Of a stretch of 64,000 nucleotides of DNA, positions 42,756 through 55,373 are shown piece after piece. The notes under the pieces are model-generated. The model was not told the origin of the DNA. It was given only the letters and a program-made list of their open reading frames with translations, and did not search any database. The translations under genes and the position numbers were made by a program. The stretch covers positions 14,126,616-14,190,615 of the forward strand of contig NC_061774.1 in assembly GCF_022458985.1 (NCBI RefSeq). Direction: 5' to 3'. Source of the stretch: Mugil cephalus. Lineage: Eukaryota > Chordata > Actinopteri > Mugiliformes > Mugilidae. Position 1 is the first letter of the stretch; every line of letters starts with the position of its first letter.

Positions 42756-45700
42756 AAAGTGGTACGAGTAACGCGGAGGAGTTGGTGTAAAGATGCACGG
42801 AGCAGCTTACATCTCAGGACCATTTCATTGTTGTGGTGTATCCGATGCTTGCTGACACAAAATGTGACTTCGCTTGTGTACAGGGGAAGGAGGGGGTGGT
42901 CTAAAGCCGTGTTTCCTACTCCGGGAATGGGATTGCGGGTCTTGTGTTCAGAACAAACAATCTACGTCACAAATGGCTAAGATTTAAAATGGCCAGCAGA
43001 GCTGACAGACATGCTGCAAAATGTAGAAAAAAACTCCAAAAGTGAGAATTGCATGCTCAGTACCCTTTAAACTAGAGAAAATACAATTACGGTATTTCTG
43101 TGCATGTCTGTGCAGAACGTTTGCAATTTAATTTTGCGTTATAAATACTAGTGTGGTGTGTTTCTCCGTTTTACACAATTTGCAACAACCCTGCATGGGT
43201 GATAGTGTACACGCATCACTCCTACAGAGAGTGAGAGCCTGTGTGTGGTATCTGTAGTGCAGCCAAGGCCACCACACAACTGGACAAACATAGCGACCCC
43301 CACTTCTGTGCTCATTCACTGAGCTTTGGAGCACCAAACCATACCTCTGGTGACGTAAGGCAAATGTCCACGATGTAAACAGGTCGACAGAAACAGTTAC
43401 TCTGGCAGGATAGGCTTGCTGCTGTTTCAGTAAAAAACAAAAAAAAATAAATTTAAAAAAATCCTAACACAGCAAGATCAATATTAATGCAACCTCAATG
43501 CAACACACAGACATACATATGCAACTTGAGGGTTTTTTTATTTTTTTTAAGAGCCATCCAAATAGCTAAATGGACAGAGGAGAAAAAAAAAATCTAATCA
43601 TATCCGATGACTGATAGCACTTACGATGAGGACGGGGGTTAGAATATCCTGCAGTGAAGTGGTGCGTTCCCATTACTGCATCTCTCCATCTCTGAAAATG
43701 GCTTCATTAACAGGCCAGTGCCGAGAGCTCCCTTGCCGAGAGTATGAACGTGCAGCACCCCGAGGGTCCGCCGGAATGGGTTGAGGTGAAGTCCATTAAC
43801 ACCAGACAGCTTGTTTTTTGACCACTAAATAAAACAGGGTACTTTTCTGTGTCTGCAGTATAAATAGCCCTTAGCTTTGGGGCTGAGGAACACAAATTTC
43901 TGGGACACCGGAAATAAGTCGAGAAGAAAATGAAACCCCTCGACTGACGGGAGCTGATCTCGAACCAGTTACAAATTCCCACATGAAGCGCAGTGTCGCA
44001 CATTCTCAAGAAACAGCTTCTTTCCATAACTTGTCCCGAGAGTAGCAATCCAGGCTCTCATTCATGAGAAAGTAATTTCACTACAATCCTTGTTCAGTAT
44101 AACTGCCACTGATGGCTTAATCACAATCCAGTTGAGGATGAAGTACTAAAGATAATTGACTTTTTTTTTCCTTGCTATCCCATTCATTATGTCTTGTTTT
44201 GGATCAGTGTCACCTAAATGCCTAAAAAATTGTGTAAATGTCTGTATCCGAACAGTTAGAGGGGCGCTGGGTTTGATAGGGCAAGCAGCTATAAAAGCAA
44301 GGCTATCTTCTGCTAGGGATAAATCCATATCTCTCATAACCTGTCCCAGTCTTTTGGCATACTTCCTGATCCCTCAGGCAACCAGAGCTGGCTACCTCTG
44401 AGCCTATGACATAGCTTTTACTTTCCCAGCACTTATGGTCCAATCATGTGTCACCTGATGAAACACTACACCCCAGTCACCATTATTCGTCTGGATACAG
44501 GAGCCTCTGGAATGTATCGGATTCCTGCCTCGGGGGGTATGCACCTTGGAAACAACACGGCCCTACCTCCACCAGCATGCCTCTCCCACTTTTTCCAGTC
44601 GTCGCCCATCTTCCCATTCAGCAAAGTTCTGCCAGAGGCTTGCTTCATTTGAACTCCTTCATCTGACATGTGCTCACATATTTGACTCACGCCTCACAGC
44701 ACAATTTAGAGCTTTGTAGCCCTGTTCCTGCAGCCCCCTTTAGGTCACAGCTCCAGCCAAAGAGTAAACACCACAATGAACTTTGCCTTTTGCTCAACTG
44801 CTGCTGGGCCACACTCCCGTCCACGCTCTCAAAACAAGCAGCAGAACTAAAACCCAAAATTCTAATAAGAAAACTATTTTGTGCAATAATGCCATAACAT
44901 ATCTCCCCTCTCCAGAGAGCAACAGTTATGCCCCACAGTACTCAGGCCTGTAGTATTGAGTATTTCTGAGTCACTGGCCTGCGTAATTCAGTCTAGGGAA
45001 TTATGACAGTGGAAAATCATTTCCCTGGGCCGGGGATAGGAGGCCATGGCTAATCGTTCAGTAATCTGATCTGCCTGCATACTGTAGCGTTCAGCCGCAC
45101 CGTTAGCCTAGCCAGCCACTCAGTCACACATGTGGACACCCCCAGTGCCTGCCAACTGTCTGATGCAGGCTAGCGCCACTCAAAAAAACAACTCTCCAGG
45201 TTTTCCCGGGGATTACAGATGCTATCGGATCATTTGCTAATGCTCGGTTGTGCTGTGCTGTTTGAAATGTATTTACTCCACCCCTGCTCTCCAATACCCC
45301 TTACGACTTAGCCTAAGCCAAATATGCCACAGCCACATTCCAGACAAGAAAAAAAAAAAAAAAAAAGACACTTCAATACAAACTCCTTTAGACGCTACAA
45401 TCTGCCTCTAACATTCTGGCATAATAATCCAAAAGGCTTGATATAATGAGGAAACATCTGAGTTTGCCTGTCAAACAGCAAGGCCGTACTGGGGGCACTT
45501 CCAGTTGTAGATTTCAGTATCTAGTGGGGCCAGCGATGTTGTAGTAGTATATGAATACGAACCATAGGGAGCAGCACTGTGGCACAAAGCAGCGCTTATA
45601 CCGAGCAGAGAAGATTTGGGGAGGGGGTGGGGGGGGGCGGGAGGGGTGCTCGAGTTTTGGAAAGATGCCTGGCCTCAGCCACACTTAAAGAGAGGTCTGC

Positions 45701-46325
45701 CCCCCACACACTGAGCGTGGCTGCAAGGGGCAGCGACATGGAAAAATACAAGCGCTGGCATGTTGCTGGGCCTGGGAGCTTCCTACAATTACCTTGTGCA
45801 ACTTTAAAAGTGATGGTATTAGTTATACTGCGAGGCAATTAAACTTCCACCCTCCTCCGTGCGGCGAGAAGACACAGTAAACCTCTTTGACTGACAACTC
45901 GTCTCTTGCGGCGCAAACCCAAAAGCCACGATGACGGACTGTCCGCGATCATGTCTCACTCTGATAAACGCCCAAACGCCGCTCGGCGACGCCGCCTGTC
46001 ATACACTATCACCGCAGAAAACATTTTATCAACCCCTGCGTGTAGGCACCGTGACCCGGTTGCACCATTTCGCAGGTATATCTAAGCTCAGAGGAGCTGA
46101 TATATGATCAAATGGCTGCGGCAGCCTTCATCAGCTGAAAGCGCTAGATCACAGCATGCTTGGCAGCCAGTGGGAGCAGTCAGATGGAGGGTTAGAACAA
46201 CCAGACGAACAGTTGGCACCGACAAATAGAGCGCAACTTAAGATTCAGCTCACCACAAATTTGACAAACACATGACAGCAGCCACACTCTATTTTTTTTA
46301 ATCTAATCTGCAAATGGAATAAGCC

Positions 46326-46328
<3 letters not shown>

Positions 46329-46356
<28 letters not shown>
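46329..46356. repeat. Poly-T tract
   Basis: 28-base T run in ndst1 intron 1; could be an old retroposed tail on the minus strand, but no body is recognised. Confidence 0.9.
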
Positions 46357-46362
<6 letters not shown>

Positions 46363-47220
46363 GCAGGGTGGAACATGTGATAAACAACACATGGCTTGGG
46401 AATAGCAAAAAAAAGGAGAAGAGAGAGCGAGAACTTAAGCATTGGTCAAATAAATCTCATGACACAAGTGACTGCGCTTTGCAGTTTGCAGGAATGTTTT
46501 CTGCAGCTGAGGCGAAATGAAACGCAGGGAAAGTCCTTATGACTTTGCCGAACACATTCGAAGTGTGTGAGTCATTCTTCTTTTAGTGATCTCTTACTCA
46601 CATAGGTGCACGCCTGCGCTCCCCAAGGCAACAGATTTCAGGCAGGTCTGGACTGCCCCCTTTTCTCTACAGAGCACAGTCAAAGTGTTTATAGTAGTTA
46701 ACAGATGCAGCTCGAGGTGGAGACACACATTTGCACCGCAAACAGCGAAGACACAGATGTTTTATGAGCCACATATGAGCAACATATAAAAGGCTGAGCG
46801 CATGGGTGTTTTTGTAGACGCATGATCTCAAACTGTAGGCTTCCACAAAAAAAAAAAAAAATGTGGAAAATGGAATGAGCAACCTTATTCTGTTTGTTTG
46901 CATCAATAAGCACAGCTCATGGTAAGGACAAAACTGGTATGCGTTTGCAGTGATCAGCCCCCTGCAGAGGAGTCAATCAGATGCATCGCACAAAAACAAT
47001 GAGCCTGTCATCACAGCTAATAATTAACCGAAACTTACCTAAAGCCATTAGGACAAATGTGGACATGTCCAAGCATTCTTACGGCGCTAGTCTTTTGTCC
47101 GCGTCTGTCATGCAGTGCCACTAAATTAGGCGGCAGACAGACCTTTAATTTGAATTTGCACACCAAACTCGCTCGGCCTTTTAGTTGCGGGATTAGACTG
47201 TTAACAGGTAAATGGTTACT

Positions 47221-47850
47221 CTGCGGTCAGGTGGTTGACGCGAAGCGAAGACAACACACCGCAGCCGCTGCAAAGTTACAAAAGCCAAGTTGCTCGGTGG
47301 TCGCACAACGGGAACCGACTCGATGGAGGAATGTTAAAATTACGGAGCTCGGCGGCCGGACGCGGCTCTACCCTGAGCACAAACTTCGCCCTGGCCAGCT
47401 CAGACAACAACGGCGGCGGCCGCCGCTTCCTTCTCCTCCGCTGCCGAGCGCACGAGACGAAAAGCCGAGCCGAGGCGAACCGAGGCGAGCCACCGCATCG
47501 CCGGGGCTTTTATGTCCCTAGCTATTGGGGGGGAAAGAGTCGGGCCGAAAAAAAGGAAAAAAAAAAAAAAACTGGCCTCATCTCCGTCTGCGCCAGACAA
47601 CGTACACTAGCCTGGCCTGGGAGCCGGAGCGGCGGGGCTCTCGGTCGTGCTCCAAACAAGAAGCCGAAAGCGCCGGGACGAGACTCGCGTTGCGTTGCTT
47701 TGTCGATCGTACTCACCTCGTTTCAGGGTGCGTGGCCTTTGTGCAGTGCGCAGGCTGCTCGGGACGAACGCGGGGCTGAAGCACGCTGCTCGCATGTCGT
47801 CGAGTCGGCTTCTCCGTCGGCCGTAATGTGAAAGCGGCACAGCGGACTCG
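47221..47850. promoter_or_regulatory. CpG-rich island, probable ndst1 promoter
   Basis: Dense CpG dinucleotides and high GC stand out against the AT-richer flanks. The island surrounds the candidate 5' exon donor of ndst1 and lies about 2 kb from the divergent rbm22 start. Long reading frames across it in several frames are what CpG-rich sequence without stop codons gives and are not taken as genes. Role inferred from composition and position. Confidence 0.55.
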
Positions 47851-47900
47851 GCTGGGAGAAATCGGGAAATGTGAGAATGCCCCTCTCTTTCTGCAGCCCT
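47717..47900 (-). other. ndst1: Candidate non-coding first exon of ndst1
   Basis: The minus strand has a strong donor, ACGAG|GTGAGTACG, with the last exon base at 47717, inside a CpG-rich region. The first coding exon has a good acceptor (TTCTTTCCCCGGTAG, exon start 17619) upstream of its ATG at 17467, so a separate 5' exon is required. This is the best candidate in the window. The 5' limit (transcription start) is a guess. An alternative minus-strand donor, TTTAG|GTAAGTTTC, ends an exon at 47039 and could mark an alternative or second leader exon. Confidence 0.5.
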
Positions 47901-47949
47901 GTGTACGGAGCAGTAGCTCATTACTGTCGTCAGGAGGCGCCAGCGGGGC

Positions 47950-49830
47950 ACTTTTTTTTTTTCTTTTTTTTTTCTGACATGCGCAGCCTGCTGGAGGACT
48001 CCTCAAAGAAATCACTGTGCGATCATATTCCTGCAGGGGTTCATCTGCATCCGTGATCCGTGCACTCCCGCCCTGACAACATGCGGCCTCGGTGTTGTGT
48101 GTGTGCTATAAGGGACTCTTGCCAGTGCGATTGTGCAGTGATGTTGAAATTATTACGTTTTTATCATTCTCAGGGAAATGAGCTTCGGGGTAAGAGGTAT
48201 GATGAATTTGATTAGTCACCATTCAGATTACACAACAAGGCCCCAGCGCAAAATGTGGGCCGTTTGTCATGAATCTCCGTTTCCTTATAAATATTAATAC
48301 TAACAGTAGTCAGTCATAATGTCTTCCTAACAGCACCGCTGCGAATCCTCTTAAAACATGCGGTTTCTTTTCAACTTTATTTGAGCTTTTTATTATTATT
48401 ATTATATTTTGAGGACAATATTTCAAATAGAATATCTTTAAAATGTCGATAACAAGAAGGAGCAGAGAGAACAGATGAGGCCAGCTAACTTTCAGGACTG
48501 CAAGAATATACGAAATTATACACCATACAGAATAACACAATTAGAAGCATCAACAGCCTCCTAACAATTACATTTGTTGAACGGAGCTGTGAACCATGGA
48601 GCGGCTGCCACATACACCTACACGGCCTCTGACCTTGTGACTCATGAGGTTGGTGATTTTGATTATGGAGTGGTTAAAGCCAAGACAAAGCCGTCCTTCA
48701 AAACAGCTCTGGCTGTCTCATCCTCATCACATGACAGTGGAGACAGGGTCACACGGCTCATTAAGACGGGGAAGGCGATGCACAGCAGGTTTATGCGGTG
48801 TCCTGCTAAACTCAGGGCAAGCGTCAGACGGCACAGATTTCCACCCGACACTTTCCAGCCGACGAAACGGAGACAATGACCGTCAGTCAGCATCACAGAT
48901 CAAACAAACATAGTGAAAATGGTTCATAACGTAAATCTACTGAATCTGAATGGCAAAAAAAGCAAACAGGATGTAAAGATATTTTCTATATGGAAGGAGC
49001 CAAAAAAGTGCAGCATATTGTTTTGACTTGCTTAATGTCCGCTGCACACAGAAAGATGTGCCAGCTCCACGTTCATGCCCATCTAATCCCTGCCCTCTGA
49101 TTCCACATCCTCACCCTGACCTTAAATAAACATTAGGGACTTAATGCCTATCCGTAATCTTCAATATCCCTCACCCTGCTAATTGGAGTTTCACAAGGCA
49201 AAGACACGATGACCTGAATCGGAACAGGTGGGTAGATAAACTGTAAGTGGCCAACACAATTGGCTTAAGCAGGCTCTCACACACCAGCCGAGCAGTCCGT
49301 CTGTTTCTGTCTTTCTCTCTCTCACACACACACACGCACCCTGTGGTGGAAAAGCACTTGGATCTTTTACTACGAGTCAAAGCAGCGCTATCACCGTCAC
49401 AGTATAGACATAATAAAAATGATTTCTGAATTAATTCCTCCATCAAAATTCAGCCAGTAAAGCATTAATGCACTCATCATTAGAATCGCCCTCCCTCTGT
49501 GGAGTGATCTGTTAGGACTATTTAACAGGCCCACTCCATGTTGTAAGAGGGTGATTTATTAAGTCTTAATCTGTAATATAATGAACAGTTGCAGTCTGAT
49601 AGGCCAAAATCTGTGCAGTAAAACTTGACTTACAACAAAAACACGCTTCAACCGCTGAGAAGTTACTTGCTGAACACGGTTGTTGGTTTGCTCGTTTAAT
49701 CTGTTACCTACTTAACGTTTAATTTAGTTTACTAAATGTGAAATAGGGCGACACCCTAAGGTGAGACCAGGGTGAGACGTGGCTCTGAGGCGCGGTGCAT
49801 TATGGGATGAGGCCGCTTTGGCTCACTCTC
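47950..49830. other. Intergenic space between divergent ndst1 and rbm22
   Basis: About 1.9 kb between the ndst1 CpG island and the rbm22 start. A (TTA)-rich tract lies near 48390-48410 and a CA/CT tract near 49310-49335. No coding exon is seen. The last 60 bases contain GCATTATGGGATG-like sequence just upstream of the rbm22 ATG, which probably belongs to its core promoter. Confidence 0.5.
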
Positions 49831-49839
49831 TGTTGCAAA

Positions 49840-52800
49840 ATGGCGACGTCCCTGGGATCCAACACCTACAACAGGCAGAACTGGGAAGACGCGGTACGTT
49901 TAGTTGGCGTTACAGCGAACAGAGCTATGAGTTTGCCCGAAACGCTGCGTCTTTTTCCTGTTGTACCTTATGAATGAACAGAAACAGAAACACTTCCAGC
50001 TCGCTACTAAACTGGTCGACTTTTTGTCTGCTAGTTAGCCTTCCGTTAGCATGCCGTTGAAGCGTGGCTGCTATCTTTTTGTTAGCGTAGTTAGCGCGGT
50101 GGTATAAAATGTTAAGATGGATTATTAATACAAAAACTCATTCCGCTTCATCGGACAGCAACGATCAGCGGGGTCTGTCTTGAAATAAATGTCGCTAGTT
50201 TATCCTGAACCGACACTGCGCCGGAGTTAGCTTCCGGGGCTAATAAAGGCTAGCGTTAGCAGGCAAATATTAAATAGGAAAAGGAGAGGGGAAAAGTTTG
50301 TCTTCGTAAATGGGTGTAGTGGACAAAAGGTTTGCCACGATACAGAAATCGTATGTGTTGGATTATGTTATTACACCATTGTGTAATCTCTAGTGATGGT
50401 TAATGTTTACAGTAAAGAGGAGCGCTAACTTTAGCATAGCAGCCTGGATGGATGAAGTACAGCCCGGTTGATTTAACTTTATAGTCCACTCATCAGAGGA
50501 ACTGTGGTCTACTCTGTAAAATAACTATTTAAGTTATTTATACATCTTTTTATAGGAAATCTCAACCTTGTTTTTTGTCCACTTAACGCACCATTGTGGT
50601 TAAAATATATGCCTTTATGTATCCCACAGTGGAGCAATTCACGTTGTTTACTTGAAATATATATGTATATATGTTGATTTTTTTCTTCATAATCCACCTG
50701 TATATGTGCACTGTTTCAGTGTTGATTGTTTTTCTGTGCCGTTGCTGCTAACAACGTGAATTGCCCCATTGCTATCTTAAGACATGTGATTGTAGCAGAA
50801 ATTGTTGTAACCTAATATTATGTAAAATTAAGTTTTCATATTTCTAGCAAACATGAACCTTTCAGGATTTTTTTTTTTAGGACTGTAACTCTTCTATATA
50901 AGGCAACAAAACTGTCTCCTCCCATCACAGAACAGGGCATTTGACCAGTGTTGGTTTTAGTCAGACACCAAACTTTGTAACCCTAGAATATGTTGTTGAC
51001 GTTTGAGCCACAAGAGCTTCTCATATTTAGGCGTTTAGCTGATGCTGCCAGTGGGATGGATTAATGCAAGGTCATTTTCAGCAAATAGCACTTGGACTGA
51101 AACAGCATCCTTCAGCAGATGGCAAAGTAGGAGCGAGCAAGTCCTATAGCACTCCCTGTATTCACACATGTGACTTTGCCAAGGTGCCCACAGCTGAAGG
51201 TGAAACAGAGATGTTATTGCTTCAGATGACTTACACCGACGGGGCCATCGAATAACAGATAAGGTATTTAGAATTAACTAAATAAACGTAAATATGTTTT
51301 TCTTTCTTTTCCAGGATTTTCCAATTCTGTGTCAGACATGTTTAGGAGAAAATCCTTACATTCGTATGGTGAGTGCGCATCTCTATGGTTTCATAGTGAG
51401 GTGGATTATTTGCTTTTAGTGTTCGCATACCAATAGTCATGCAGCTGAAAAACAGTTTATACTTTCTTTTGCAGACCAAGGAGAAGTATGGCAAAGAATG
51501 CAAGGTATGTTTTGCACTTTATAGCATATTTATGCAGCATAAATTACTCTGCAGCTTAAACTTGTAATACCATTTTAATGCAAGAACACTTATCAGTTTT
51601 CATTCTTCATCCATCAGATCTGTGCTCGACCCTTTACTGTTTTCCGCTGGTGTCCGGGGACACGGATGCGCTTCAAGAAGACAGAAGTCTGTCAGACCTG
51701 CAGTAAAATGAAAAACGTTTGTCAGACATGTCTGCTCGATCTGGAGTACGGTGGGTCTCTCTGATTGCCTCCTCGTGATTCAGGCCGTGTGCTTTGCTCT
51801 GTGAGTCACTATGTCGTGAAGCTCTGAGTTTAACCCTCTTACTGCATCTTGTGTTTGGCAGGTTTGCCCATCCAGGTCCGAGACACCGGACTCTCCGTTA
51901 AAGATGAGGTTCCCAAGTCAGATGTCAATAAGGAGTACTACACACAGAACATGGAGAGAGAGGTATAATTGCTGTGTGGTGGTTGTAAAATGTAACTGCT
52001 GTGAGCAGTCCAGTATTTCAACCAAACGATCTCAAATAGGCACATCACAAACTACGTTATGAATCTTGTTAATCGCATTATTTTCCCGTCATTGATCTGT
52101 GTATTTATAGATAGCCAATTCTGATGGCACTCGGCCAGTGGGTCAGCTTGGAAAGGCTCCGAGCTCCAGTGACATGCTGCTCAAACTGGCCCGGACCACA
52201 CCTTATTACAAGAGGAACCGGCCACACATCTGCTCCTTCTGGGTGAAGGGAGAGTGCAAGAGAGGAGAGGAGTGTCCCTACAGGTCAGTAGCATGATGTC
52301 CTGCATTGATTGTGTCTTATTTCTTATTTTATTTACATCTATTGTTATAGATTTTAACATGCTGTGGGCCAATTTGAATGCATTCTCCCGTTTATCTATC
52401 GCCTCAGACACGAGAAGCCCACAGATCCTGATGATCCTCTAGCCGACCAGAACATCAAGGATCGTTACTACGGCATCAATGATCCAGTAGCCGACAAGCT
52501 GCTGAAGCGGGCTTCAACTATGCCCCGACTGGATCCCCCAGAGGACAAGTCCATCACCACGCTCTACATAGGGGGACTGGGAGATACTGTCACAGATGGA
52601 GATCTCAAGTAAGACTTTCTTTTTCATAGAAAACCAATTTAAATCTTTTTTTTATTTATATACTTACGTAAGTGTTCTTGTTTTGGGGACTAATGAGCTT
52701 AAATCTGTGTGATTGCAGGAGTCACTTCTATCAGTTTGGTGAGATTCGAACCATCACCATCGTCCAAAGGCAGCAGTGTGCGTTCATCCAGTTTGCCACG

Positions 52801-54584
52801 CGGCAGTCGGCTGAAATGGCGGCCGAGAAGTCCTTCAACAAACTCATTATTAATGGACGGAGACTCACTGTCAAGTGGGGAAGGTAAAATGTTAATCAGG
52901 CAGGAAAATCTGTTCTTCACCAACCTGGACCAAGGACACAGAATCCATTAAAAAATAGCCTGGGCAGATGCAACCAAAAAAAAAAAAAAAATCATCCCAT
53001 TAGCTGATTTTTATCTCACAGCACCACCACGCAGAGTGACTTTGGAGGTGGTGTGAAAATGTATAGTGATAATTTGCTTAATAAACTCCAGGTGGATTTC
53101 TGAGAGCGTGAGTGTTTAATAGCCCGAAGTAATGCTGCCACCACTGACACAACTGTAAGGAAATTACTGACGCAGTGAGAGTTTGATCTTGACACAGGAA
53201 TTTTCTCAGCTGGAAGTTTCTGCTGCTGCACACATTTTCAGCGGTGTTTCACAAAGTCATGTCATCATGTCTAACATGTATGCTGTATCCTTTTAGGTCT
53301 CAGGCAGCGAGGGGGAAGGACGGTATCAAAGACGGTGTCAGTGAGATGGGTACCAGACTTGATCCTGTACCTGGGCTGCCTGGAGGTGAGTGTGCAAACA
53401 CACGGGGAGTTAGAATTTATGTGCATGTATCCTCGTAATGGAAAGGAGTATAACAGAAAAGTGCGGTTTAACTCTGTTATTACCTGCTTTTGAGGCCCAC
53501 TGTTTAATGGAATGTACTTTGTCCTCTACAACAATCAGCCACAACATTAAAACCACTAACCTGTGAAGTGAATAACATTCATGATCTCACTACCAAGCGA
53601 TGCTCTGAGAACCACGGTTCCTGGTATTTATGTGCAGGTCACTTTGATACATGCCACCACCTCATTGTTTACATACCCCTACGGTAACAGCAGTGGGCGT
53701 TCCTTGCATCCTTGCGCAATATGTTATAAGTGACACACATAATGGCATCAGCAATTTGAGCCACAGTCGCTCATCTGTCGGATCAGGCCACAAGAGGCCA
53801 GCCTTAGCTCCCCGTGAGCAATGGCCACCCGTGACCCTGCTGCTGGTTCACCACTTTTCCTTCTTTGGACAACTTTGATGGGTTTGACTGCAGACCAGGA
53901 AAACGCAAGCCATCACAACTTGCTCATTATCAAAGACGGTGAAGTCCTCCACCTTCTCATTTTTCCTACTTCTAACACAAAACTCTGAGGACGAGATGTT
54001 CATTTGCTGCCAAATATATTCCACCCGCTAACAGATGCAACAATGGTCACTGTTGTTCATTTTACCAATGGTTGTGAGCAGGAGGGGGGTCATAATGTTG
54101 TGGCTGATCAATATACATTTCACACAGCATTTCACAATCGCACATTAAAAATACATCGCCACTATTTCGTAATATGTTTCTCAATTTCTGTTCCTCTTTC
54201 CACCAGCCCTGCCCCCACCACCGGCTCTAGATGAAGAGGCTCCTGCAAATTACTTCAACCTAGACCCAAGCTCTTCTCCTGCTGTCATGAACATTGCTTT
54301 GCCCCCACCTCCAGGCATCAATCCGCCTCCTCCAGGTAAAACTAGAACTTATATCTTTGTTATTTTGACATTGTGTGAAAAAATGGCCTAAGTTGAGATT
54401 TAACATTTTCTTGTCTTTCGCGTCCTCAGGTTTTGGCCCTCCGATGTTTCACGCTATGGGTCCCATGGCCCCGCCCATGCCCCCTCCGATGAGCATGAGA
54501 CCTCCGGGTCAAATCCACTACCCCTCCCAGGATCCTCAGCGCATGGGCGCACATGCTGCACATGGCTCACGCCATGGCGATTAG
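49840..54584 (+). CDS. rbm22: Pre-mRNA-splicing factor RBM22 (11 coding exons)
   Basis: RNA-binding component of the activated spliceosome (yeast Cwc2/Ecm2 counterpart) that contacts U6 snRNA and pre-mRNA near the catalytic centre; nuclear. Coding exons: 49840-49893, 51315-51368, 51475-51504, 51618-51750, 51862-51962, 52111-52283, 52408-52608, 52719-52883, 53297-53385, 54207-54335, 54430-54584. Total 1284 nt, 427 aa (human 420). N-terminus [19 protein letters not shown] is identical to human as I recall it. Then come cysteine pairs of the N-terminal zinc region (CQTC, CKIC, CQTC, CQTC), a CCCH finger [12 protein letters not shown]…CPYRH (about 162-184), and an RRM (about 232-305) with LYIGGLG as RNP2 and CAFIQFA as RNP1. 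The tail is proline-rich and ends [18 protein letters not shown]. All introns are GT-AG. The intron at 53386-54206 carries a decayed Tc1-like element. Confidence 0.97.
53525..54116 (-). mobile_element. Decayed Tc1-like element in an rbm22 intron (copy C)
   Basis: The left end reads TCTACAACAATCAGCCACAA and the right end GTTGTGGCTGATCAATATA, imperfect inverted termini of the same family as copies A and B. The interior carries an antisense remnant of the transposase N-terminal and middle part, with many stops. It fills most of the rbm22 intron between exons ending 53385 and starting 54207, and leaves both splice sites intact. Confidence 0.65.
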
Positions 54585-55074
54585 GTCCCGGACGGAAATC
54601 TTGCGGATTAGATGTCGTTCTTTTACTTAACTTTACTTTAAACCTGGTCAAGTGTTGTCCCGTCAGATGCAGACTTCTTCAGGGAGAAAAGACAAACAGT
54701 TACATGAACTAAACGACCCTGGGTCTGCGGAGACGACAAACGGGGTGACTCGTTGTTAAAACGTACCAGAGACGCATCTAAACAGTGGAACCTGTAATGA
54801 AAGACCTCAGAGTGCTGGTTAATGTGATGAGGGCCATGGGAGCTCTGGTGGTTGGAGCTGTTGTACATATAAAAATTACTTCTTTAGGTTAACGTGTCTG
54901 TCATATTGTGCGTACCATGTCACGGAGTTCTGAGGAGATTTTTAAACTTGTTAATTTTTGGTAACATTGACTTTTTTTTTTCTTCTTTTTTTTTAATTTG
55001 GCGCCATCTTAATATTCCACAGCATAATGACTCAGTGTTTATTGTAAGGCTTTCTTTGAATGTTTTCCCTTGTC

Positions 55075-55080
55075 ATTAAA
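55075..55080 (+). terminator. rbm22 polyadenylation signal (ATTAAA)
   Basis: ATTAAA about 490 bases after the stop, followed by the T/GT-rich stretch TTTTGTCTTTTCTGTGTGTT typical downstream of a cleavage site. Cleavage is expected near 55095. Confidence 0.65.
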
Positions 55081-55116
55081 ATGACTCAATTTTGTCTTTT
55101 CTGTGTGTTATTCATT

Positions 55117-55122
55117 TTTATT
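55117..55122 (-). terminator. Candidate myoz3 polyadenylation signal (AATAAA)
   Basis: The plus strand reads TTTATT, so AATAAA on the minus strand 252 bases beyond the myozenin stop. Another lies at 55038-55043. Cleavage at either would place the transcript end at or inside the end of the convergent rbm22 transcript. Confidence 0.45.
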
Positions 55123-55373
55123 TATATACCACTCGCAAGGTGGGTCTGGTTAGTAGATAGGATGTGAAAGGAAAGAGTTAGTGGGTACTGAGACACTACC
55201 AGGGGTGACAAACCAAGGTATCAATGTCCAGTCTCTGGCAGCATAGTCCTGGTCTTGACTGTGATGATAAAATGATGACGCTGGCGTGACGCTAAACCCT
55301 CTGATTAACGGCGGTCATTTTTTTTTTAAGGCCAAACACGAGCCTGTGCTTCAGTCTTCAGCTTAAATAGTGT

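Larger units (their letters stand above)
31351..47038 (-). other. ndst1 intron 1, distal part
   Basis: Carries two related Harbinger-like repeats, one decayed Tc1-like copy and A/T homopolymers (about 32428-32460, 45351-45366, 46329-46356). The stretch 34200-41500 is AT-rich without a recognised gene or element. No coding exon seen on either strand. Confidence 0.55.

Noticed and set aside
47235..47831. 198-codon plus-strand open frame
   Set aside because: Lies in the CpG island, has overlapping long frames on both strands, shows low-complexity composition and resembles no known protein.
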